From: Aureimonas sp. SK2
GTDB taxonomy: Bacteria > Pseudomonadota > Alphaproteobacteria > Rhizobiales > Rhizobiaceae
Assembly (NCBI RefSeq): GCF_029813115.1
Contig: NZ_JAPZDS010000009.1
Location: 1-64,000 of the forward strand
Reading direction: 5' to 3'
Length of the DNA: 64,000 nt
Under the pieces are notes generated by a model. It was not told the origin of the DNA and ran no database searches. It was given only the letters and a program-made list of their open reading frames with translations. The position numbers and the translations under genes are program-made. This document shows, one piece after another, positions 1 through 11,107 of this stretch; position 1 is the first letter of the stretch; every line of letters begins with the position of its first letter.

Positions 1-1131
1 AAGGCTTGCCGCCTGCTGCTCGGTGCGCTGGGAGAGGTCGCCGGCGGCCACCGTGATCTCGGAGAGGCCCGACCGCATGGCGCCGACGGCGGAGACGACC
101 TGTCCGATCGTGTCCTCGAGCTGGGCGACGGACTGGTTGAACTGGGCGCGGATGGGTTCGAACTCGGGCGCGACGGCCCGGTCCATGCGGGCGGTGAGGT
201 CGCCGGCGGCGAGCCTGGTGAAGCCGGCCTCGACGGCATGGACGAAGGCGCGCAGGTCCTCCGCCTTGGCGCTGTCGATCGCCGACTGGCGGTCGCGCTG
301 CTCGGTCTCGCTCCGCCGCCTGGCATCCGCCGCGGCGGCCTCGTTGCGCGCCTTCTCGCCGAGGAAGGTTTGGAAGTCGCCGACCGCCCGGGCGATCTCG
401 CCGACCTCGTCGCGGCGCGCCGCGCCCTGCAGGCGGACGTCGAGATCGCCCTGGGCGAGGGCGCGCATGTTGCTGGACAGGACGCGGATCGGGCGCGACA
501 CGGAGAGGACCACGAAGGCGGCGAGCCCGGCCGAGAAGAGGACCCCGACCCCCATCAGCGCCACGAGGATGTGCGTGCTGAAGGCCTCGATGCCGTCCGC
601 CGTCCCGTTCTCCAGCGCGACCGACCGGTCGATCGCCTCCGAGGCGGCTTCCATGCGGCCGGCGAGGACGTCGAAGCGCTGGAGGAAGTCGTCGAGCACG
701 GCCTGCGCCACCGTCTCGCCCCGGCCGATGCGATCGACGATCGCCTCCGCCGCCGCGATATAGTCCTGGAGCGGCGCGACGAGCTCGCCGAGAACGGCCT
801 GGATCTCGGGTTCGGTGGCCAGCCGGCGGTTGGTCTCGATCGCCGACCGGAACTCGGCGGCATGTTCGGCGGTCTCCGCGCGGACCTTGGCGATGTCGAT
901 GCCGTATCCGCCGGTCCGGCCGACGATCGCGGACAGGGCATCGGCGCGCAGCGCGTCGTGCATCATGTCGGCCTGCATGTGGTTCTGCAGGATCCGGCCC
1001 GCCGCATCCGACCGGTCGAGCGCGGCGCCGAGCCGGCCCATCGACCAGAGGCCCATGCCGATGCCGCCGACCAGGAGGATCAGAACGGCGACGCTCGCCG
1101 CCAGAAGCTTCTGCCGAATGGTGTGCAACAC
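1..1131 (-). CDS. Methyl-accepting chemotaxis protein, C-terminus beyond the window
   Basis: Membrane chemoreceptor that passes ligand binding to CheA. Reading leftward from a GTG at 1131, preceded by GAGGGA, gives 377 codons open to the window edge. One membrane segment lies near residues 10-30. A roughly 155-residue periplasmic region follows, then a second membrane segment near 186-206. HAMP sequence follows directly (RPIRVLSSNM, then a GDL step), and a second HAMP-like GDL block lies near residue 310. The last visible residues (LSQRTEQQAASL) are the usual beginning of the signalling helix. The signalling tip and methylation sites are outside the window. The ligand cannot be inferred. The family call is secure. 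Confidence 0.92.
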   Translation of the reverse strand, partial: MLHTIRQKLLAASVAVLILLVGGIGMGLWSMGRLGAALDRSDAAGRILQNHMQADMMHDALRADALSAIVGRTGGYGIDIAKVRAETAEHAAEFRSAIETNRRLATEPEIQAVLGELVAPLQDYIAAAEAIVDRIGRGETVAQAVLDDFLQRFDVLAGRMEAASEAIDRSVALENGTADGIEAFSTHILVALMGVGVLFSAGLAAFVVLSVSRPIRVLSSNMRALAQGDLDVRLQGAARRDEVGEIARAVGDFQTFLGEKARNEAAAADARRRSETEQRDRQSAIDSAKAEDLRAFVHAVEAGFTRLAAGDLTARMDRAVAPEFEPIRAQFNQSVAQLEDTIGQVVSAVGAMRSGLSEITVAAGDLSQRTEQQAASL

Positions 1132-1238
1132 GGAGATCCCTCGCAGTCCGACGATGAAGGATCAACGGTAAGCACGATGTGGTTAATCATTTAGATAGCC
1201 ACCGGTTGCTGCGGGTGCGCGGTGGGGTTTGTGCGGGT

Positions 1239-1526
1239 ATGACGGTGGTGGGGATGGGCGTTGTGTTTGTGCTGACGCTGACCGCGCTGCTCGCGCCGGC
1301 GTAGGCGATCATGCTGCCCTCCGGCCCGCCGCGCAACGCGCTGGAACAGCGGTTGCAGGACCGCGTGGACACGCAGATCCAGATCAACCGCGAGCGCGGC
1401 TTCTACAGCCCCGGCCAGATCCGCCGCCAGGAGCGCTACGAGCGCCGCCAGCGCGCGGAGCGGCGCTGGGAGCGGGAGGAGAGGCGTCGGTGGGAGCGGG
1501 AGGAGCGGCGGCGGGAGGTGTGGTAG
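1239..1526 (+). pseudogene. Small secreted Arg/Glu-rich protein interrupted by one in-frame TAG
   Basis: An ATG at 1239 opens a 21-codon stretch that reads as a signal peptide (hydrophobic core, then LLAPA) and stops at TAG 1302-1304. In the same frame the next codons read A-I-M and continue for 71 codons to 1526. That part is rich in Arg, Glu and Trp, with two near-copies of RRWEREE. A change from CAG to TAG would restore a typical APA-QA cleavage site, so this looks like a gene with a single nonsense mutation or a base-call error. No convincing ribosome site is visible before 1239. The protein family is unknown; it belongs to the class of small charged periplasmic proteins. Confidence 0.5.
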
Positions 1527-1573
1527 ATCGAGTTTACAAAGTTGAACCACCGTACAAAAATGGAAGTTTACTT

Positions 1574-2569
1574 CTAATCGGATTTCTGAGCGCGAAGTGC
1601 GGCAGGCAAAAGACGAGAGGACGGACCCTTCCACTTTTGTCGGGGCTTGATCCTTAATGTATCGTCTATAAATTCTTCGCCATAGTCTTTCTTGAGTTTG
1701 TCTAGGTATGCTGGCTCGACACCGTTTGCGAACGCTAGAAGCCCAGATAATCTTTCACGATCGGATAGCGATATTGTGCCAATTGACAGGTGATGCAATG
1801 CGGATCGTATCCAACGCTTTCTTTCGCTTCCGATTGTGACACGCCCATCATTGGCTAGGGTTAGTCCAGTAACGCGTCGGGAGAAACGAGTTGTTACGAG
1901 CGTCGTTTTTTCTTTGTTCAACTGCAGCTTTGGGAAGCCAGCTTCTTTAACTGCTTGACGAATATATTTTTCGATATTCCGCAAATGCCCAGCACGCGGA
2001 GCAGAAAACGTCATGTCGTCAGCGTAACGTGTGTACGTCACCTCATCGCGGGAAGCATGTTCCGCTAGTATGGAATCAAAATTATACATAATGACGTTTG
2101 AGAGGATAGGTGACGATGGCGCTCCTATCGACAACCGTAAAATTCGGCCGCCAGGTTGCCGCATAAACAAAAGGCGCCTTGTTAAATCGATGTCAAGTTT
2201 ATCGAGATCAGTAAATTTCCTGCAGTATGTAATCCAGTCGTTCTCTGTTATACTCGGGAAGAAATCTTTGAAATCGAACTTGGCAATTGGAGTATGTCCA
2301 GCATGAGGAGTAGCGTTGTCTTTTAAGGATAAGCCAGAGCGGTAAGCGGTAGCCGCCGGATGGCAAGGAAGGAATACGAGGTATTCGCTCACAAGTGCTC
2401 GTTGGACAATTTTCAACTCAGCGGATGGCTGCGCAATTTCTCGGGAATCGCCATTCTTTTTAGGAATATAGAATATCTTGTAGCTTTTAGGCGCATCTCT
2501 GATAATTCTGAGCAGATTGAGTGGCCCAATGCCTGTAGATTGCGATAGTAAGCCTAGAATCTTAGACAT
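1574..2569 (-). CDS. Retron reverse transcriptase
   Basis: Makes msDNA from the msr-msd RNA of a retron anti-phage system. The family motifs are visible: YADD catalytic box at residues 182-185, retron region X motif NAxxH (NATPH, 85-89) and region Y motif VTG (233-235). The ATG at 2569 lies inside the end of the effector gene (AATGTCTAA), overlapping its stop by 8 bases, which suggests translational coupling. An in-frame TTG at 2608 would add 13 residues and is less likely. The resulting 331 residues fit retron RTs and lack a group II intron maturase domain. Base composition is clearly AT-richer than the flanks, pointing to horizontal acquisition. Confidence 0.93.
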   Translation of the reverse strand: MSKILGLLSQSTGIGPLNLLRIIRDAPKSYKIFYIPKKNGDSREIAQPSAELKIVQRALVSEYLVFLPCHPAATAYRSGLSLKDNATPHAGHTPIAKFDFKDFFPSITENDWITYCRKFTDLDKLDIDLTRRLLFMRQPGGRILRLSIGAPSSPILSNVIMYNFDSILAEHASRDEVTYTRYADDMTFSAPRAGHLRNIEKYIRQAVKEAGFPKLQLNKEKTTLVTTRFSRRVTGLTLANDGRVTIGSERKRWIRSALHHLSIGTISLSDRERLSGLLAFANGVEPAYLDKLKKDYGEEFIDDTLRIKPRQKWKGPSSRLLPAALRAQKSD

Positions 2570-3518
2570 TTTGATCAAAGCCTGCTGCAGCTCGTGAGAT
2601 GCACCCAAATCTCACGGCATCCGTGTCCTTCCAAAAGGCTCTAGTAATCAACTCAAATTCTTTCCTCCTAATTGACTGGTTGTTAAATGGTAGGCTGGCG
2701 GCTTTCTTTTCTATATTTGCAACAAAGAACGTCCTCGTCCCAAGTTTCTCTATGGCAATCCAGCCGATGATCTTTGCGCAATGAAGCAGGTTATGAAGAT
2801 CGTTCGTCGAGATGTCGACTTGGAAATCCATTAGTATTATATGTAGCTCATCGAAATCCAGCGCCCCGTACAGCTGAATGATGCCGACTGAGAACCTTAG
2901 AATATGGCCGTTGACATTTTTTGAGAAAGTAGATTTTTCTTTTATATTTCGTCTTCTATCGACCATGCTGTGATTTACAAGGTCGGTAAAGTTGTTTATA
3001 TTTATACCGGAGAAGTCGCGAGCATTTTCCATTTCCAGATGTGCGAGATGGAGGACGCAAATCGCGCTGTCTCCATACCTCTCAGCCAAAATCTGAAGTG
3101 GCCCAAGTTTTACGAAGGAGTTGTCATTGAAATTCTTATCGTCCACCAAGACGATAAGTCTCTCGGCGATTTCTTCTGAAATTGCGAAAGCGCCAAGTTC
3201 CGCAGCGCTTCCATAACTCTCGGAAAACAATAGTATCAAATCTGACAACTGCGCCAAGTCTCTCTCTAGCGAGAGGATGTCGCGATAGTTTGCTGCGGGG
3301 AAAAATGCATTAATATCCTCAGCCATTAAGTAGTGAGCTGGAGGAAAAATGCGATCCGCTTCGAGACGCATGAATAAGTCACGAAACGACAGCGGCAGAA
3401 TGCTTTGCACATCACAAGGCCCTCCGCAGACGAAAATAACGTCCGAAGGGTTGTGGACGCGGACATTGTCCGCATCCACGATTTTATGAAGCGAAGGCAG
3501 TAAGTCTTCGCCAATCAC
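2562..3518 (-). CDS. Retron effector, St85/Sen2 (RcaT) type with NDT-like domain
   Basis: Predicted toxin of a type II-A retron, held inactive by RT plus msDNA until a phage disturbs the complex. The N-terminal half resembles a nucleoside deoxyribosyltransferase-like fold: a beta strand VIFVCGGP near 27-34, and SYGSAAELGAF at 101-111 carrying the expected catalytic-type Glu107. The C-terminal part (about 200-318) fits the small winged-helix-like regulatory segment of this family but I see no clear motif. Translation starts at GTG 3518 with AGGT upstream; no ATG is nearby. The gene lies between the predicted msr-msd RNA and the RT, the order known for Sen2/Ec86-type retrons. Assignment rests on context plus the N-terminal motif. 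Confidence 0.85.
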   Translation of the reverse strand: MIGEDLLPSLHKIVDADNVRVHNPSDVIFVCGGPCDVQSILPLSFRDLFMRLEADRIFPPAHYLMAEDINAFFPAANYRDILSLERDLAQLSDLILLFSESYGSAAELGAFAISEEIAERLIVLVDDKNFNDNSFVKLGPLQILAERYGDSAICVLHLAHLEMENARDFSGININNFTDLVNHSMVDRRRNIKEKSTFSKNVNGHILRFSVGIIQLYGALDFDELHIILMDFQVDISTNDLHNLLHCAKIIGWIAIEKLGTRTFFVANIEKKAASLPFNNQSIRRKEFELITRAFWKDTDAVRFGCISRAAAGFDQNV

Positions 3519-3697
3519 TTACCTAGAGGGCTCCGAAGAGTGTGGAGCCTTAAAAAGCAGCGCGGCCCGAAGGGTTTTAAGGATGCACACTCTTCGGAGC
3601 CGACCAGAAATTAACCAGTATGGTGATGTCAGACGAAGCATCTGACCATTCATTCGCGTAAGCCTGCCAAACATAGTGCTTGGGTCGTTAATGGTCA
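3505..3697 (-). ncRNA. Predicted retron msr-msd RNA
   Basis: The gap between uvrB and the effector holds the expected retron RNA. The msd part is a long hairpin: 16-bp perfect outer arms (3529-3544 with 3586-3601), a 3x3 internal loop, and 8-bp perfect inner arms (3548-3555 with 3575-3582). The msr part contains a 6-bp stem (3628-3633 with 3641-3646) and a 4-bp stem (3614-3624). A candidate branching guanosine sits in CCAAGCACT (minus strand, 3683-3675). Its flanks can pair with AGTGATTGG (3519-3511), which overlaps the effector GTG. The a1/a2 pairing is short and the exact ends are inferred. Confidence 0.75.
3529..3601. repeat. 24-bp msd hairpin (inverted repeat)
   Basis: Perfect 16-bp outer arms separated by an internal loop from perfect 8-bp inner arms, with a 19-base GC-rich loop (3556-3574). 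No U-tract follows on either side, so it is not a simple terminator. In a retron this would be the reverse-transcribed DNA stem. Confidence 0.9.
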
Positions 3698-3698
3698 A

Positions 3699-6680
<2,982 letters not shown>

Positions 6681-6912
6681 GGGGCCGAATATGGGCCGGG
6701 AGAGGGGCGGAATAAAGGGGGAACGAAGGGGCGGATGTCCCGCCTGGGATGTCTGCGGATTTCCCTCGCGCCGGTGATGGGCGAAACCCGGAGTGAGACG
6801 TTCGTTGTTCGACAAAAGAGATTTGAACTGCCCCTGTTCATCATTCGCTTACCAAGCCGCCCCTATCCTCCCTTTCATCCGCTCGAGTTTCGCGGAACTG
6901 AGGGCCAGCCGG

Positions 6913-8106
6913 ATGGTACCGAGTCGAACCGGATGGCGTATCGTCACGCTCGCCGTCGCCGTGTATGCGGCGGCGAGCGCCGACCGCCCGCTCCTCGCCA
7001 TGGACTTCAAGCCCGTGCCGCCCGCCGACATCCCCGGCGAAGGGATGGTCGCGCGCGACGCGCGGACCGGCGCCCGGCTGGTCTGGGGCGCGCCGGTGCC
7101 GCCGGCCTATATCCCGAGCCCTTCGGCGGTGGACGCGGCGCCCGCCTATGCCGCGCCCGAGCCCGTGCAGCCCATGCCCGAACCCGTTCTCGCCGCGCCC
7201 GCGCCCGTGCCGGCCGCGCTGCCCGAGCCAGGTCCGGGCGACTACGGCCGGACCTACCCCGTTCAGGAGGCCGCGCCGCCCGCCCTTCAGGAGGCGGCGC
7301 TGGAGCCGCTCGGCGCACCGCGCGTGATCGACGACGGCGGTGCGCTGCCGGAGGAGGAGCTGCCCGACAGCGGCTTCGACCCCTGGGAGGGCTTGACCGA
7401 GCCAGAGGTGGAGCCGCCGCCGGAGCCCGCGCCCGCTCGCCCGGCCCAGCGCCGGAGCACGGTGCCGAGCTGGGCGTCGCTCGGCGGCGACCGGCCGCTC
7501 TCGCCCATCGCCCGGCCGCCACGCGGCGCCCTGGAAAGGGAGACGCCGGACGGCTATCGCCCGATCGCGAAATCCGAGGCCATGTGCCGGCGCGAGCTGA
7601 AGAAACTCGGCGTGCGCTTCACCGACATCTCCCCGCTCTCCTCGGGCCGCTCCTGCGGCATCGACGATCCCGTGCGCGTGACGGAGGCCCTGAAGGGCAT
7701 CGCCATGTTGCCGCCGGCCACGCTGAACTGCCAGACCGCGCTCAACGTCGCCCGCTGGCTGCGCGACGACGTGAAGCCGGCTGCGCGCTGGAAGCTGTGG
7801 AAGCAGCCGACCGCGCTGATCAACCTCTCGTCCTATCGCTGCTCGCGCATCGCGGGCTCGCGCACCATCTCCGAGCATGCCGGCGGCAACGCTCTGGATG
7901 TCGGCGGCTTCCGCTTCGCGGACGGCTCGGTGGTCAAGGTGGAGCCGAAAGGGCCCTTCGCCTGGCGCGAGAAGCCGTTCCAGAACGAGATCCGGCGCGC
8001 GAGCTGCCGGCACTTCGGCACGGTGCTGGGACCCGGCTACAACCGCGCGCACCGCGACCATCTCCACCTCGATTCCAAGGTGCGGCTGCGCCCGGTCTGC
8101 AAGTAG
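6913..8106 (+). CDS. Secreted protein with C-terminal extensin-like domain
   Basis: Starting at ATG 6913 the protein has a signal peptide (hydrophobic TLAVAVYAAASA, about residues 9-22). A Pro/Ala-rich linker rich in PEP and PVP repeats follows to about 180. The extensin-like C-terminal domain occupies the rest. That domain shows the conserved cysteines (MCRREL, SCGIDDP, NCQTA, YRCSR, ASCRHF) and the motifs SEHAGGNALDVGGF and HRDHLHLD, which resemble a D-Ala-D-Ala peptidase-like metal site. A role at the cell wall is likely but unproved. A longer start at 6793 would bury the signal peptide, so I reject it. Confidence 0.9.
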   Translation: MVPSRTGWRIVTLAVAVYAAASADRPLLAMDFKPVPPADIPGEGMVARDARTGARLVWGAPVPPAYIPSPSAVDAAPAYAAPEPVQPMPEPVLAAPAPVPAALPEPGPGDYGRTYPVQEAAPPALQEAALEPLGAPRVIDDGGALPEEELPDSGFDPWEGLTEPEVEPPPEPAPARPAQRRSTVPSWASLGGDRPLSPIARPPRGALERETPDGYRPIAKSEAMCRRELKKLGVRFTDISPLSSGRSCGIDDPVRVTEALKGIAMLPPATLNCQTALNVARWLRDDVKPAARWKLWKQPTALINLSSYRCSRIAGSRTISEHAGGNALDVGGFRFADGSVVKVEPKGPFAWREKPFQNEIRRASCRHFGTVLGPGYNRAHRDHLHLDSKVRLRPVCK

Positions 8107-8213
8107 GGCGGACCCGGCCGAAGAGCCCGGTTCGGTCCCAGGCAACGAAACGCGTCGCGGCACGTTTTGCGCGGCGTGCGGTATGCCGCCGTACGCCTGC
8201 ATAGGACACGCTG

Positions 8214-8888
8214 ATGCTGAAGCCCCTGACCCTCGTGGCCGTTCTCATGGCCACAACGGCGCCGATGGCGCACGCGCAGGACTCCGACGACTACGGCGAC
8301 CGTCTCGAACGGGTCGAGCGAGGCGACGACCGCGGCGATCCGCCGATGCGCGATGTCCGCCGCGGCGACCGCTGGGCGATGGACCGCTACGACCGCGACG
8401 AGGATCGCGGCTCGCGCGACTGGGACCGCGATCGCGACGACGACCGCGACCGGAAGGACGACGACCGCGACCGCAAGAAGGACGAGGACAGGGAGCGCGA
8501 CAAGGATCGTGACCGGGCCGAGATGCGGGACCGCGACGACCGCGGGCCGCGGGATCGCGACGACGACCGGGGGCCGCGCCGCGGCGGGCCGGAAGGTCGG
8601 GAAGGCCGCCGCGGGCCGCCGCCCCCGCCGCCGCCGCGCGCCGGCTTCGAGATCAATCTCGGCCCCGGCCAGACCATCCGCGTCGACTGCGGCGACGAGG
8701 CCTTCGCCCGCTGCATCGAGGCGGCCAAGCCGATCATCGACGCGGCCCGCGACATGCGGCCCGGCGGCCCGGCCGCCGCGGGCGGGCCGGAAGCGCAGGT
8801 GAGGCAGGTTCCGCCGCCGCCGGCCGATCTCGTGGCCCCGCCGGCCGGCGACGCGCCGCCTCCGCCGCCGCAGGCTCCGGCCAACTGA
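8214..8888 (+). CDS. Secreted low-complexity Asp/Arg-repeat protein
   Basis: A signal peptide ending MAHAQ is followed by about 110 residues dominated by D-R, R-D-D and D-R-D-R runs. Next come a polyproline block and a short ordered region (GFEINLGPGQTIRVDCGDEAF) with two cysteines (DCGDEAFARCIEA). A Pro/Ala tail ends the protein. No enzymatic motif is visible. The charged repeat suggests a disordered periplasmic or surface protein. A terminator follows directly, so it is probably monocistronic. Function unknown. Confidence 0.8.
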   Translation: MLKPLTLVAVLMATTAPMAHAQDSDDYGDRLERVERGDDRGDPPMRDVRRGDRWAMDRYDRDEDRGSRDWDRDRDDDRDRKDDDRDRKKDEDRERDKDRDRAEMRDRDDRGPRDRDDDRGPRRGGPEGREGRRGPPPPPPPRAGFEINLGPGQTIRVDCGDEAFARCIEAAKPIIDAARDMRPGGPAAAGGPEAQVRQVPPPPADLVAPPAGDAPPPPPQAPAN

Positions 8889-8895
8889 CGCACGG

Positions 8896-8927
8896 AACGC
8901 CCTCTCTCCATGGGAGGGCGTTTTCGT
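8896..8927 (+). terminator. Rho-independent terminator after the Asp/Arg-repeat gene
   Basis: Perfect 9-bp arms (8896-8904 with 8914-8922) followed by TTTTCGTTT. It also separates this gene from the convergent thioesterase gene. Confidence 0.85.
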
Positions 8928-8933
8928 TTCCGG

Positions 8934-9329
8934 TCAGGCGGGGTGCGGCGGCACCGGGGTCGGCTGCCCGGCCTCGTCCAGCGCCACCATCACGAAGCTG
9001 CCCTCGGTGACGAGCTCGCGGTGGTCCGAAAGATAGCGGCGCGCCCAAGCTTCCACATGCAGCGTAATCGAGGTGTTGCCCACCTTCTCGATGCGCGCGT
9101 AGACGCAGAGCGTGTCGCCGATTTTCACCGGCTTGCGGAAGGCGAGCGACTGGACGGCCGCCGTCACGACCCGCCCGCCGGCCCGCTCGGCGCCCCGGAC
9201 GCCGGCGGCCAAGTCCATCTGCGACATGACCCAGCCGCCGAAGATGTCGCCCGCCGCATTGCTGTCGGCCGGCATGGCCTGCACGCGGATGATGAGGTCG
9301 CCCGTGGGCTGAGAGGCGGAATCGGACAT
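8934..9329 (-). CDS. Acyl-CoA thioesterase, hotdog fold (YciA-like)
   Basis: Hydrolyses acyl-CoA to free acid and CoA in the cytoplasm. The 131 residues show the family features: NAAGDIFGGWVMSQMD near 23-38 with the catalytic Asp region, then a VGDTLCV-type strand (KIGDTLCVYARIEKVG) and a beta strand carrying HVEAWARR. ATG 9329 has AGGGAA nine bases upstream; a longer reading to 9563 overlaps the divergent gene and lacks homology-like sequence. Substrate preference cannot be read from the sequence. Confidence 0.92.
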   Translation of the reverse strand: MSDSASQPTGDLIIRVQAMPADSNAAGDIFGGWVMSQMDLAAGVRGAERAGGRVVTAAVQSLAFRKPVKIGDTLCVYARIEKVGNTSITLHVEAWARRYLSDHRELVTEGSFVMVALDEAGQPTPVPPHPA

Positions 9330-9444
9330 CGGCAAGGTTCCCTGTGGCGGATCCATCCTACAGCGGCCGGCCCGCCTTGCCGACCGGCTTGCCAAACGGC
9401 CGGGGACCGGCACACCATGGCCCATGCCGCTTGGGGGACGTAAG

Positions 9445-10461
9445 ATGAAACTGCGCATTCTGGCCGGTGCCGCGCTTCTGGCCGCCCTGTCGCCCGCCGC
9501 TGCCGAGAGGGGCGGGTCGTTTCGCGACTGGACCCTGTCCTGCACGCCGGGCCTCCTCTGCACCGCCGCGACCTTTCCGCAGGGTGGCAGGGAGCTGACC
9601 AGCTTCGGGCTGGAGCGGGGCGCGTCGGAGGATGCCCCGGTGCGGCTGCTGCTCGGCCTCGGCGAGGATCACGCCCTCTCCGGCGACGTCGCCGTCAAGG
9701 TCGATGGGGCGGACACGCTGACCCTGCCGGCATCGGCCTTTACCAAGGACACGGAGACGCAGCTCTCCGCGCGGCACGAGGGAATCCGCGCGATCCTCGT
9801 GCCGCGCTTCAAGAACGGGACCAGCGTGGAGGTGACCGCCCGGCTCGGCGGCCGGGACGTCTCGCAGGTCTTCTCCTTGTCGGGCGTCGTCGCCACCTTG
9901 CGCAAGATGGACGACGACCAGCGGCGGATCGGCACGCAGACTGCGCTGGTGGACCGCGGCGACAAGCCTTTGCCCGACCGGTCGGCCCTGCCGCAGGACG
10001 TCGCGGCGCCGGACGATCTGCCCGCGCCCGTGCGCGCGCTCTGGGAGGGCGCGGGCGGCTGCTCCGACAGGGATCCCGACGCGTTCGGCGACCTCGGCTT
10101 CTCCGTTCCCTTCGGCACGGACGCGCGCCTCTTCGTTCTCGCCTGCGGGATGCCGGGTGCCTACAACGCTCCCTCGCGCCTGTTCAGCCTGTCGGGCGAC
10201 GCGGCGGACATCGTGCCGCTTGCGACGATGACCGCCGACGGGCCGGCCGCCGACCTCATGGCCTGGAACGTCGATCTCCAGGGCGACCGCCTGTCGTCCT
10301 TCTTCAAGGGGCGGGGCATCGGCGACTGCGGGCAGACCGCGACCTGGCGGATCGACACGGAGGCGGGCGCCGTAATCCTCACGGAAGCGCGCGAGAAAGC
10401 GGACTGCGACGGCGAAGGCGGCGATCCGGCCGAGTGGCCGCTGCTCTGGCCCAAGCGCTGA
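9445..10461 (+). CDS. DUF1176 domain secreted protein
   Basis: A signal peptide (LAGAALLAALSPAAA) and 338 residues with the DUF1176 pattern: an early FRDWTLSC segment, a domain similar to invasion-associated proteins (ARLG..VSQVFSLSG), and a later half with CGMPGAYN and GDCGQTATWR. The paired cysteines imply a periplasmic protein. ATG 9445 follows GGGGGA. Function of the family is not established. It is divergent from the thioesterase gene. Confidence 0.85.
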   Translation: MKLRILAGAALLAALSPAAAERGGSFRDWTLSCTPGLLCTAATFPQGGRELTSFGLERGASEDAPVRLLLGLGEDHALSGDVAVKVDGADTLTLPASAFTKDTETQLSARHEGIRAILVPRFKNGTSVEVTARLGGRDVSQVFSLSGVVATLRKMDDDQRRIGTQTALVDRGDKPLPDRSALPQDVAAPDDLPAPVRALWEGAGGCSDRDPDAFGDLGFSVPFGTDARLFVLACGMPGAYNAPSRLFSLSGDAADIVPLATMTADGPAADLMAWNVDLQGDRLSSFFKGRGIGDCGQTATWRIDTEAGAVILTEAREKADCDGEGGDPAEWPLLWPKR

Positions 10462-10567
10462 CGAGGCGGTCGGGTCGGTGGAACCGATCGGCGGGAGCGG
10501 GCTTTAGCTGACATCGTGACGCACCCGATGGCGGAGCGTCGCAGACATCAGCCAAGAGGTTTGTTCC

Positions 10568-11047
10568 ATGAAGTCCTTCGTTCTCGCCGCCGGCCTTGCC
10601 ACGCTCCTGAGCGGCGCCGCTCTCGCGCAGACCTCCACGACCCCTGCGACGGACGGTGCCATGGCGCCCGCGACGACGGCGACGACGCCCGCCACGGCCG
10701 CGGCCGGCGGACCGTTCTACACCGTGCAGCCGCCCGCCGCCGGCCAGATGGCGATGAGCCACCTCGCCAGCGACCTCGACGACAAGGACGTCTACGGCGC
10801 CAACAACGAGAAGATCGGCGAGATCGAGGACTTCGTGATCAATTCCGACGGTACGGTCGCCGCGGCGGTGATCGAGGTCGGTGGCTTCCTCGGCATCGGC
10901 GAGAAGGACGTGCTCGTGAACTTCTCCGAGCTGCAGATGGCCATGGACGGCAACAAGATGCGCATCAACGCCCCGACGCTGACGCGCGAAATCCTGACTT
11001 CGGCGCCGGACACCGATCTCGACACGCTGTTCCCCGACCACGACTGA
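10568..11047 (+). CDS. Secreted PRC-barrel domain protein
   Basis: A signal peptide (ending SGAALAQ) and a Thr/Ala-rich linker precede a PRC-barrel domain from about residue 58: ASDLDDKDVYGANNEKIGEI, then DFVINSDGTVAAAVIEVGG. Such secreted PRC-barrel proteins are common in Rhizobiales and are probably stress- or envelope-related, without a defined activity. Good ribosome site (AAGAGG) before ATG 10568. A strong terminator follows. Confidence 0.9.
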   Translation: MKSFVLAAGLATLLSGAALAQTSTTPATDGAMAPATTATTPATAAAGGPFYTVQPPAAGQMAMSHLASDLDDKDVYGANNEKIGEIEDFVINSDGTVAAAVIEVGGFLGIGEKDVLVNFSELQMAMDGNKMRINAPTLTREILTSAPDTDLDTLFPDHD

Positions 11048-11069
11048 TCGATCCCGCATCGAACGCAGG

Positions 11070-11104
11070 AAGGCCCTCGCCGAGAACGGCGAGGGCCTTT
11101 TCGT
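11070..11104. terminator. Bidirectional terminator between PRC-barrel and GST genes
   Basis: Perfect 13-bp arms (11070-11082 with 11087-11099), 4-base loop, then TTTTCG on the plus strand. It lies between two convergent genes. Confidence 0.9.
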
Positions 11105-11107
11105 ATC

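Noticed and set aside
1574-2569. Group II intron reverse transcriptase
   Set aside because: No maturase or endonuclease domain, no intron RNA boundaries, and the retron-specific NAxxH and VTG motifs are present.
3529-3601. Ordinary terminator of uvrB
   Set aside because: The hairpin is long and two-step, lacks a U-tract, and lies between a retron-type effector and the uvrB stop, where the msd is expected.
8214-8640. Tandem DNA repeat or CRISPR-like array in the GAC/CGC-rich stretch
   Set aside because: The periodicity comes from Asp-Arg codons in a coding frame with a signal peptide; units are irregular and there are no spacers.
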